Origin: an uncultured bacterium
GTDB lineage: Bacteria; Planctomycetota; Planctomycetia; Pirellulales; UBA1268
DNA: 5,753 nt
Direction: 5' to 3'
Assembly: GCA_937959175.1 (NCBI GenBank)
Contig: CALGAS010000623.1
Location: 1 to 5,753, forward strand
Both the position numbers and the translations under genes were made by a program. The notes under the pieces are model-generated. The model searched no databases and was not told where the DNA came from. It saw nothing but the letters and a program-made list of their open reading frames with translations. Below, piece after piece: positions 1 through 5,293 of the stretch; position 1 is the stretch's first letter; the number at the start of each line of letters is the position of its first letter.

Positions 1-389
1 CCGAGGTGCCGGTCGAGGAGGCCCGCCGGGTGATGGAGATGGGCCGTCAGCCGATGAGCCTCGACCGCCCGGTCGGCGAGAGTGAAGACGCGAGCTTCAG
101 CGAGTTTGTCGAGGACGTGGCCGTGGCGAGCCCCACGCAGTCGACCACCCACGGCCTGCTGCGGGATCGGATCGACTCGTTGCTCAAGACCCTCACGTAC
201 CGCGAGCGGGAGATCATCCGGCTCCGCTACGGGTTGACCGATGGCTACACCTACACGCTCGAGGAAGTCGGCCGGATTTTCCGCGTGACCCGCGAGCGGG
301 TCCGGCAGATCGAGGCCAAGGCGGTCAAGAAGCTCCAGCACCCGGTCCGGTCGCGGCAGTTGGAAAACTTCGTGTCGGCCAGCGGCTGA
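1..389 (+). CDS. rpoD: Primary RNA polymerase sigma factor (RpoD/SigA), C-terminal part
   Basis: This is the C-terminal end of the housekeeping sigma-70 factor, which directs RNA polymerase to -35/-10 promoters. The reading frame is open through the left window edge, so the gene is partial and its start is not visible. Counting from the GTG codon at position 6, residues 3-37 match the end of sigma region 3, including the phrase PMSLDRPVGESED that is typical of primary sigmas. Residues about 52-76 are region 4.1 (LLKTLTYREREIIRLRYGL). Residues about 84-110 are the region 4.2 helix-turn-helix that reads the -35 box (TLEEVGRIFRVTRERVRQIE). The tail keeps the HPVRSRQL motif that follows region 4.2 in group 1 sigmas. 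The stop codon lies inside a putative -35 element of the next gene. A closely related group 2 sigma cannot be excluded without the N-terminal half. Confidence 0.93.
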   Translation, partial: EVPVEEARRVMEMGRQPMSLDRPVGESEDASFSEFVEDVAVASPTQSTTHGLLRDRIDSLLKTLTYREREIIRLRYGLTDGYTYTLEEVGRIFRVTRERVRQIEAKAVKKLQHPVRSRQLENFVSASG

Positions 390-413
390 CGGCCCCCGCT
401 GATCTGATACAAT
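386..413 (+). promoter_or_regulatory. Putative extended -10 promoter for the zinc-ribbon gene
   Basis: A TACAAT hexamer at 408-413 matches the sigma-70 -10 consensus at five of six positions and is preceded by TGA (405-407), the extended -10 TGn motif. A weak -35 candidate, CTGACG, lies at 386-391 with a 16-nt spacer and contains the rpoD stop codon. The predicted transcription start is near 419-421. This is a sequence match only; it stands out because it is an AT-richer patch in a very GC-rich region. Confidence 0.42.
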
Positions 414-454
414 CTTCGAGCGGGGCCGGAAAGATGCCCGGTCCCGCTCGGAGA
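413..454 (+). promoter_or_regulatory. 17-bp hairpin that covers the ribosome-binding site of the zinc-ribbon gene
   Basis: Bases 413-429 pair with 438-454 along 17 consecutive positions (two of them G-U wobbles in RNA), around an 8-nt loop at 430-437. The right arm contains GGAGA (450-454) of the Shine-Dalgarno sequence GGAGAGG (450-456) that serves the ATG at 460. In a transcript reading through from rpoD, the site would be paired. No U-run follows the stem, so it is not a classical intrinsic terminator, although it could still slow or end transcription. The pairing is seen directly; the regulatory role is inference. Confidence 0.55.
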
Positions 455-459
455 GGATC

Positions 460-1182
460 ATGTCTGTTGCCCTGGCCACCGGAACGCTCCGTACCCTCCA
501 CCGGATGCACCGGCAGTTGGAGGATCTCAGCGGGCGGCTGGCGGCAGGCCCGCGGCGGCTGGCGGCTCTTGCGGCGGCCGTCCGTCAGGCCGAGGTCGAC
601 CGGGATGCGGCCCAAGAGCAGGTCCGGCAGGCCCGGCTGACGGCTGACCAGAAGCAGCTGCAGCTCAAGACGGCCGAGGGCAAGATCGCCGACCTCGAGG
701 GCAAGCTCAACGCCTGCAAGACCAACCGGGAGTACCAGACGCTCCGCGAACAGATCGCAGCCGACCAGATGGCGATGAAGGTGCTGGAAGACGAAATCCT
801 CGAGGCTCTCGAGCGGGCCGACGCCCTCAAGCCGACGGTTCCGGCCGCCGAGCAGGCGATCGAGGAGGCCCGCCACCGGCTGGCCGCGGATGAAGAAACC
901 GTGAGAGCCGAGGCGGCCCAGCTCGAGGAAGAGGTGGCTCGGCTCCACCGCGAGTTGCAGGTGCAGGAGCAGGAGCTGGCCGAGACGCTCCGAGAAAAAT
1001 ACGACCGTGTCGTGCGGCACAAGGGGGCCGACGGCATGGCTTCGGTCGACGGCCAGAGCTGCGGGGGCTGCCACCAGCAGATCACCACTCAGATGCTCTC
1101 GGAGTTGGTGGCCGGAAAAATCGTCACCTGCCGCGGCTGCGGCAGGCTTCTCTACACGCCCGCAACGGCCTCACCGGCCTGA
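460..1182 (+). CDS. Coiled-coil protein with C-terminal C4 zinc ribbon (DUF164/CdsZ/HP0958-like)
   Basis: The 240-residue product is a long helical, charged protein ending in a zinc ribbon. Residues about 12-185 are rich in Ala, Glu, Gln, Arg and Leu in a heptad-like pattern, predicting an antiparallel coiled coil. Residues 86-98 (CKTNREYQTLREQ) match the conserved mid-coil turn of the family. The C-terminal domain has Cys201, Cys204, Cys224 and Cys227 in a CxxC-X19-CxxC arrangement, followed by GRLLY, which fits the C4-type zinc-ribbon family PF02591. Known relatives include Helicobacter HP0958, which is linked to RpoN and flagellar mRNA, and Chlamydia CdsZ. Most members have no defined role. 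The ATG at 460 follows GGAGAGG (450-456). The gene lies 70 nt after rpoD and 118 nt before greA, which suggests a link to transcription or RNA handling, but the sequence does not fix the function. Confidence 0.9.
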   Translation: MSVALATGTLRTLHRMHRQLEDLSGRLAAGPRRLAALAAAVRQAEVDRDAAQEQVRQARLTADQKQLQLKTAEGKIADLEGKLNACKTNREYQTLREQIAADQMAMKVLEDEILEALERADALKPTVPAAEQAIEEARHRLAADEETVRAEAAQLEEEVARLHRELQVQEQELAETLREKYDRVVRHKGADGMASVDGQSCGGCHQQITTQMLSELVAGKIVTCRGCGRLLYTPATASPA

Positions 1183-1201
1183 GCGACGGCCCGTTGCCGG
1201 C

Positions 1202-1223
1202 TGGCCGCGGGCATCGGCGGCCG
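1202..1223 (+). terminator. GC-rich hairpin downstream of the zinc-ribbon gene (weak terminator candidate)
   Basis: GGCCGC (1203-1208) pairs with GCGGCC (1217-1222) around an 8-nt loop, extended by one T-G pair. It sits 20 nt after the stop codon and before the putative greA promoter. There is no T-run, and short GC hairpins are common at this base composition, so the terminator call is weak. Confidence 0.25.
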
Positions 1224-1237
1224 TACGCTGACGACAT

Positions 1238-1264
1238 GTGACCAGCCGTCCTTGACTCTAAAAT
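1238..1264 (+). promoter_or_regulatory. Putative greA promoter
   Basis: TAAAAT at 1259-1264 matches the -10 consensus at five of six positions, and GTGACC at 1238-1243 is a weak -35 with a short 15-nt spacer. Transcription would start near 1271, giving a leader of about 30 nt that carries the purine-rich ribosome site AAGGGGG at 1284-1290. The 118-nt gap between the zinc-ribbon gene and greA fits separate initiation for greA. Confidence 0.4.
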
Positions 1265-1300
1265 CATCATCGTTGCTCGCAAAAAGGGGGTACCCAAGCG

Positions 1301-1780
1301 ATGTCCGACCGCATTCCGATGACCCGTGCCGGCTATGACAAGCTCAAGGCCGAGGTCGAGCAGTTTGAGACGGTGGAGATGCCAAAGCTCGCCCAGCGGG
1401 TCGCCGCGGCTCGCAGTGAGGGGGATCTCAGTGAGAACGCCGAGTATCACGGGGCCCGGGAGAGCCAGGGCATGCTGCAGGCCAAGATCAACGTGCTTCG
1501 CGACAAGCTCGCCCGGGCGGTGATCGTCGAGCGGCCCAAGGAGGCCAACGGGGAGGTGGTCTTCGGGGCCACGATCCGGGTCAAAGACCTGAAGTTTGGC
1601 GATGAGGAGGAGTACGTCTTGGTCGGCGCGGGCGAGGAAGACTTCGACAACGGCAGGATCAACGTGGCCAGCCCCCTCGCCCAAGGGTTCATGGGGCGGA
1701 AAGTCGGCGAGTCGGTGTCGATCGACGTGCCGGCCGGCACGCTGAAGTACGAGATTCTCGAGGTTCGGTTCGACGACTGA
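1301..1780 (+). CDS. greA: Transcription elongation factor GreA
   Basis: GreA binds the secondary channel of RNA polymerase and stimulates cleavage of the 3' end of backtracked RNA, rescuing arrested complexes. The 159-residue product has the usual family length (about 158). Residues 1-75 form the N-terminal antiparallel coiled coil. Its tip carries GDLSENAEYHGARESQ (41-56), in which Asp42 and Glu45 correspond to the acidic pair that positions the catalytic Mg2+. Residues about 83-159 are the FKBP-like domain that docks on the polymerase, with the family phrases GRINVASPLAQGFMG and the closing KYEILEVRF. The ATG at 1301 has an AAGGGGG site about 10 nt upstream. The downstream neighbour yggS is convergent, with 8 nt between stop codons. 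Nothing in the sequence looks unusual. Confidence 0.97.
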   Translation: MSDRIPMTRAGYDKLKAEVEQFETVEMPKLAQRVAAARSEGDLSENAEYHGARESQGMLQAKINVLRDKLARAVIVERPKEANGEVVFGATIRVKDLKFGDEEEYVLVGAGEEDFDNGRINVASPLAQGFMGRKVGESVSIDVPAGTLKYEILEVRFDD

Positions 1781-1781
1781 C

Positions 1782-1799
1782 GCCCCCGCTAGCGGAGGC
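1782..1799. terminator. Short imperfect palindrome at the greA/yggS convergent junction
   Basis: Bases 1782-1799 form an 18-nt imperfect palindrome (GCCcCCG-CTAG-CGGaGGC, one mismatch) centred on the yggS stop codon and starting 2 nt after the greA stop. As RNA it can form a compact hairpin with a CUAG tetraloop on either strand, so it may act as a shared transcription end. It lacks T-runs, and rho-dependent or collision-based ending is equally possible. Confidence 0.35.
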
Positions 1800-2526
1800 C
1801 TTCAAAGACGGCGGTCCCGATTCGCACGATCGTCGCGCCTTCCAGGATTGCGGCCTCGAAGTCGTTGCTCATGCCCATCGAGAGTTCGCCGAGGGTGGCT
1901 GGATCGGGGAGTCGGGCAGCCAGGTCATCCCGCAGGGCCCGGAGCCGGGCGAAGTCTCGGCGGGGATCGGCGTCGGCGGCGTCCGGGTGGGCTGCCATTC
2001 CCATCAGGCCCCGGAGCCGGATGCCAGGTGCCGAGCTGGCCGCGTCGACGAGAGCCGCCGCCTCGGCGACCGGAACGCCCGAACGGCCGGGATCGCCGGT
2101 CAGGTTGACCTCGACCAGCACGTCGCAGGGCGTCGGCAGAGCCGCGGCCTCCGCTTCGCCTGCGATCGCTTCGAGCAGCCGGAGGCTGTCGAGTGAGTGA
2201 AGCATCGAGAGCAGCGGCAGCGTGCGGCGGATCTTGTTTCGCTGCAGGTGGCCGACGAGGTGCCAGCGGGGCGGCGGCTGGGCGGCAGCGAGCACCTCAG
2301 CCTTGGCCCAGATGGACTGCGGTCGGCTCTCGGCGAGATCGCGACAGCCGGCCTCAACCACCAGACGGGTTAGGTCGGCGGCGACGTATTTTGTGACCGC
2401 CACCAGCCTCACCGCGTCGGCCGGTCGGCCGGCTTGCCGGCAGGCGGCGGCGATCCGCTCCCGAATCACCGCCAGGTTCGCCGCGATCCGCGCCCGGGCC
2501 GGCGTAATCTCATCCTGCTTGCTCAC
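1789..2526 (-). CDS. yggS: YggS/PLPBP-family pyridoxal 5'-phosphate homeostasis protein
   Basis: This cytoplasmic protein binds pyridoxal 5'-phosphate without known catalysis and helps balance free vitamin B6 and linked amino-acid pools. The 245-residue product is a single alanine-racemase-like TIM barrel. Lys46 in LVAVTKYV is the expected Schiff-base lysine. Other family signatures are WHLVGHLQRNK (88-98), HSLDS (110-114), EVNLTGDPGRSG (139-150), LSMGMSNDFEAA near 215 and RIGTAVF near 235, the last two lining the phosphate pocket. The usual GENxVQ motif reads AESRPQS (65-71) here. I chose the GTG at 2526, which overlaps the TGA of the upstream gene (GTGA) and gives the family length. The frame stays open further upstream, but that stretch lies inside the upstream gene in another frame. 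No strong Shine-Dalgarno site precedes the GTG, so translational coupling to the upstream gene is likely. Confidence 0.95.
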   Translation of the reverse strand: MSKQDEITPARARIAANLAVIRERIAAACRQAGRPADAVRLVAVTKYVAADLTRLVVEAGCRDLAESRPQSIWAKAEVLAAAQPPPRWHLVGHLQRNKIRRTLPLLSMLHSLDSLRLLEAIAGEAEAAALPTPCDVLVEVNLTGDPGRSGVPVAEAAALVDAASSAPGIRLRGLMGMAAHPDAADADPRRDFARLRALRDDLAARLPDPATLGELSMGMSNDFEAAILEGATIVRIGTAVFEGLR

Positions 2527-4370
2527 TGGATTTCGAGCACCCGCTTGACCATTCCGCGAGGCTTGATGCGGCCGAGCAGAAACTCGCACGAGGTGTTGCA
2601 GCCCAGCAGGCTTCGATTGCGGGCCACGTCGAGCGTGCGATAGACGAGCCACTGATCGAGGCCGGCCTGGATGCGATACCCGACAGCCTGGTGGGCCGGC
2701 AGATTGATTCGGGTGTCGGCCACCGTGAGCTGCCGCCAGGTGAGTGGGCGGCCGACCCGGGCCGCGTTGCAGTCGAGCCAAAGCGGCGCGTAGAGCCGGG
2801 AGCCGTGTGTCTCCTGCTCAAGGGTAAGCCGGCCGTCGGCCGCCCGGAGCCGGCCGCCCCGGCCGACTCGCCACTCCGGGAGCCCGAGAGGAAGGGCCTG
2901 GAACCGCATTCGGGTGTCGAAGACGAGCACTTCGCGGGTCTCCTCGGCGGCCTCGGCCGCCAGCCCGGGGCCGAGCGTCAACGACGAACACATGGCAAGG
3001 GCCGGATCGCCCCCGACCGGGCTGCCGGGGCCGCGAGCTGCGGTCCACTCGGCCGGTGTCGTCACGACGTCGGCCAAGAGGACGATCCCGTCTTGCGGCA
3101 GCATTACGACCTGCCGCTCCAACTGCCGGCCATCGCTGAGTGGAGCGGTGAGGTCGAGAAAGGAGGCCTTGCGGCCCGATTCCCAGCAGGCGACGGTCCA
3201 GGGGCCGGTCGTCTGCAGCGGCCGGCCCTCGGCGGTCACCGTCCAGGCCCAGTCGCCCGCGACGAGCATCCGATCACCGGCGGCAATCTCCAGGTGGGGA
3301 ACCGCGCTGCGGAAGTCGACCAGGATGCGAACCGCCCCGCGGCCCCAGCCCGAGCGGATGATGGCCATCCCGGCCGCCGGATCATGGAGATCCCGGGACA
3401 GGCATTTCGGCGGCGTCTCGGCAGCGGTCTGCCGGCCCTGCACGGCGGCGACGGTCCGCTTGCGGCGACCATCCTCGTCGGCCACGGCAGCCAGCAGGCC
3501 CGCGGTGAACCGGGCCGGCATCAGGCCGGCTCCGGCCGGTTGACGGCCCTCGTCGCCCAGCAACCGCAGCGCTGTCGTGGCTGCCGCCCGCCAGCGGCGC
3601 TCGATTGTCGTCGTCCAGGGGCAGCCGCCGCCAGTTTCGATCGCCAACTGCCGAAAGGCGGTCCAGCGAGCCGCCCGTTCCAGCATCGGCCCGCTGCCGG
3701 GAAGATTGATGATGCCTTCGTCGGACGCGAGCCGCTCGATCTCGGCCACCACGGCTGCCGTCGCTCCCGCCTCCAGCCGGCTGCAGGCCTCGATGTCTTG
3801 AAACAAGCGGGCGAGTTGGAGCACGAACCGCGCGGGCCGGGTGTCGCCGCCGGCCAGGATCGGCTCGGCATCCCGGGCCTGACCGACCAACTGCTCGAGC
3901 AGACCCCCCGCCGAACCACCGGCCCGGCGGGCTCGGGCCATCCAGGCCAACGCCCAGGTCGCCGCTTCGCAGGCCAGCCAGCGATCGCTGCGGGCCGCGG
4001 TTGTCGCGACCTCGAGACAGGCAGCGATGGCCGCCTCGACAAATTCCGCCTTCTGCGGGTTGCCGGCACCCGCTTTGGTCAGCTCCGCCAGCCGACGAAG
4101 CGTGTCCCTGATGTCGGCCGTGCCGCAGAGGTCAGCCGCCTCACGAATCCGGCGGGAGGCAGCCTGTCTCCTGACCCGGGGCGGTTCGTGCGGTTCCCCG
4201 GCGGACCGATCGCGGGGCTGGTCGATTTGCGACCCCGCGGCAGCGGCAGGACTTCCCGACCGCTCGGTGTCGAGATCGCCTGCCGCCGAGGTTGCCGGCG
4301 AGGTTGGGGCCGCCGCCTGCCCGAGTGCTGCCGGGGAACTGCTGGTGGGGGGCTGTGTTGTCGTGGCCAT
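2523..4370 (-). CDS. Uncharacterised planctomycete protein, tentative heparinase II/III-like architecture
   Basis: I do not recognise a named function. With the ATG at 4370 the product has 615 residues. Residues 1-65 are a low-complexity Ala/Pro/Ser/Thr-rich tail. Residues about 75-310 are largely helical and Ala/Leu/Arg-rich. Residues about 335-615 are rich in beta-type sequence, Trp and Gly. The helix-then-beta layout and AIIRSGWGRGAVRILVDF (about 336-353) recall the heparinase II/III-type toroid plus beta-sandwich, but I cannot identify the catalytic His/Tyr set, so enzymatic activity is unproven. No signal peptide or membrane segment is visible, which argues against a secreted lyase. An alternative ATG at 4457 adds 29 residues, but that stretch uses codons rare here (ATA, TCA, TCT, GTT), so I prefer 4370. 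The gene ends with GTGA overlapping the yggS start, so the two are probably coupled. The long open frame on the opposite strand is a high-GC shadow. Confidence 0.72.
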   Translation of the reverse strand: MATTTQPPTSSSPAALGQAAAPTSPATSAAGDLDTERSGSPAAAAGSQIDQPRDRSAGEPHEPPRVRRQAASRRIREAADLCGTADIRDTLRRLAELTKAGAGNPQKAEFVEAAIAACLEVATTAARSDRWLACEAATWALAWMARARRAGGSAGGLLEQLVGQARDAEPILAGGDTRPARFVLQLARLFQDIEACSRLEAGATAAVVAEIERLASDEGIINLPGSGPMLERAARWTAFRQLAIETGGGCPWTTTIERRWRAAATTALRLLGDEGRQPAGAGLMPARFTAGLLAAVADEDGRRKRTVAAVQGRQTAAETPPKCLSRDLHDPAAGMAIIRSGWGRGAVRILVDFRSAVPHLEIAAGDRMLVAGDWAWTVTAEGRPLQTTGPWTVACWESGRKASFLDLTAPLSDGRQLERQVVMLPQDGIVLLADVVTTPAEWTAARGPGSPVGGDPALAMCSSLTLGPGLAAEAAEETREVLVFDTRMRFQALPLGLPEWRVGRGGRLRAADGRLTLEQETHGSRLYAPLWLDCNAARVGRPLTWRQLTVADTRINLPAHQAVGYRIQAGLDQWLVYRTLDVARNRSLLGCNTSCEFLLGRIKPRGMVKRVLEIQ

Positions 4371-4501
4371 GGCGAGGGCGTTCCCGGGGCGATCTGGGGC
4401 GGCCGGCTGTCCCCGGCCTGAAGGCAGCGGTATCGTAACGGGAGAGCCGGCGGCCATCTACGACCCGGTCGGCGGCCGCCTCCTCGAGGACACACGCGAC
4501 C
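4371..4501. promoter_or_regulatory. Divergent intergenic region with a possible shared promoter core
   Basis: This region separates the minus-strand heparinase-like gene from the plus-strand YdjY-domain gene. Its only AT-richer patch, at 4430-4439, reads TATCGT on the plus strand (4431-4436) and TACGAT on the minus strand (4437-4432). Each matches the -10 consensus at four of six positions, and neither has a convincing -35. GGCCGG/CCGGCC (4401-4406 with 4413-4418) can form a 6-bp hairpin. GAGGA at 4486-4490 is a likely ribosome site for the ATG at 4502, with an 11-nt spacing. All promoter calls here are weak. Confidence 0.25.
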
Positions 4502-5245
4502 ATGGCACACGATTGCTTGTCCGCCAGCCGCCACCGAGTCCGACGCCTACTCGGCAGGACATTGGCCGCTGCGGCCATGCTCGGGCCGTTGCTCCTGGCG
4601 ACAGCGAGCGGCACGCCGCCGGGCGAGGAGCCGGCGGAGGCGGCCGATCGCCATCCCGACCTGCGGCGGCTTTCCGACACCGATGAAATTTGGCTCGATA
4701 AGGCGGGCGGCCGGGTGGTCGTCGGCGGCGAGATCGCGATGGCCGACGGGGCGATCGAGGTGTTCGCCTGTCCGCGACAGACCAAGGAACACGAGGCTGT
4801 GGTGGCTACCCGCTGCCCGGCCAAGCTCGTCCACGCGGCCCTCCTGGCCATCGGGCTCGAGCCGGGTCATCCGGTCTCGTTTGATCCCGACTACGAGCCG
4901 GCCGAGGGGCCCGAGGTGAGGGTGCTGGTGCGGTGGATTGATGCCGAGGGCAACCAGCAGGAGCGACCGGCTCAGGAGCTGATCCGCAACACCAAGACCG
5001 GCAGGGAACTCGAAGCCGAGTGGGTCTTTGCCGGCAGCAGTTTCTGGGTCGACCCTTCCGACGGCACGCGGCACTACCAGGCCGACGGCGGCGACATGAT
5101 CTGCGTCTCCAACTTCCCCAGCGCCATGCTCGACCTGCCGATTGCCAGCAGCGAATCAAATGCAGCCCTCATCTTTGAGGCGTTTCCCGAGCGGGTGCCC
5201 CCGGCGGGCACGGTCGTCGATCTGATTCTGTCGGCCAGGCGGTAG
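4502..5245 (+). CDS. Secreted YdjY-domain-containing protein
   Basis: The 247-residue product begins with a signal peptide: a basic n-region rich in Arg (10-19), a hydrophobic core at about 20-35 (LAAAAMLGPLLLATAS) and likely cleavage near residues 35-38. An Arg-Arg pair at 14-15 is only weakly Tat-like. The mature part resembles YdjY-domain proteins that I recall as common in Planctomycetota and related to Escherichia coli YdjY, whose role is unknown. Landmarks are IWLDKAGGRVVVGGEI (63-78), VFACPRQTKEHEAVVA (87-102), the stretch from Cys105 through HAALLAIGLEPGHPV (111-125), WVFAGSSFW (174-182) and YQADGGDMICVSNFPSAML (192-210). Cys90, His97, Cys105, His111, His123 and Cys201 are possible metal or cofactor ligands, but this is inference. 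The gene diverges from the heparinase-like gene and converges on hemQ. Confidence 0.82.
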   Translation: MAHDCLSASRHRVRRLLGRTLAAAAMLGPLLLATASGTPPGEEPAEAADRHPDLRRLSDTDEIWLDKAGGRVVVGGEIAMADGAIEVFACPRQTKEHEAVVATRCPAKLVHAALLAIGLEPGHPVSFDPDYEPAEGPEVRVLVRWIDAEGNQQERPAQELIRNTKTGRELEAEWVFAGSSFWVDPSDGTRHYQADGGDMICVSNFPSAMLDLPIASSESNAALIFEAFPERVPPAGTVVDLILSARR

Positions 5246-5251
5246 ACGCGA

Positions 5252-5271
5252 GCGGCGGGATTGAACGCCGC
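5252..5271. terminator. Weak hairpin between the convergent YdjY and hemQ genes
   Basis: GCGGCG (5252-5257) pairs with CGCCGC (5266-5271) around an 8-nt loop, in the 48-nt gap between the two convergent stop codons. It could end transcription from either side, but there is no T-run and short GC-rich pairings are expected here by chance. Confidence 0.25.
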
Positions 5272-5293
5272 GGCGAGCGGCCGCGACGGGCCC

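Noticed and set aside
434..640. ATG in the hairpin loop at 434 opening a 68-codon frame, as a possible leader peptide
   Set aside because: It overlaps the zinc-ribbon gene out of frame for most of its length, has no ribosome site, and its product is Arg/Gly/Pro-rich in the manner of shadow frames.
325..1074. Open frame of 249 codons on the minus strand, opposite the zinc-ribbon gene
   Set aside because: It covers a gene with clear family motifs and runs into the end of rpoD. Its Leu/Gly/Arg-rich translation has no motif of its own.
1252..1257. TTGACT as a -35 box before greA
   Set aside because: No -10-like hexamer lies 16-18 nt downstream. The TAAAAT just after it fits better as a -10 with an upstream -35.
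2411..2440. Repeated CGGCCGG motif resembling a short tandem repeat
   Set aside because: It encodes ordinary yggS codons (Gly, Arg, Pro, Ala) and such runs recur across the window because of base composition.
2691..4421. Open frame of 576 codons on the plus strand, opposite the heparinase-like gene
   Set aside because: It is antisense to a better-supported gene. Its translation is Gly/Pro/Arg/Ala-rich without recognisable motifs, as expected when a high-GC gene is read from the other strand.
4371..4457. N-terminal extension of the heparinase-like protein to the ATG at 4457
   Set aside because: The 29 added codons include several that are rare in this window, and the extension would cover the likely promoter patch. 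It cannot be excluded, since neither start has a good ribosome site.
4141..4851. Minus-strand open frame spanning the divergent region and the YdjY gene start
   Set aside because: It is antisense to the YdjY signal peptide and lies in another frame of the heparinase-like gene, with no recognisable domain.
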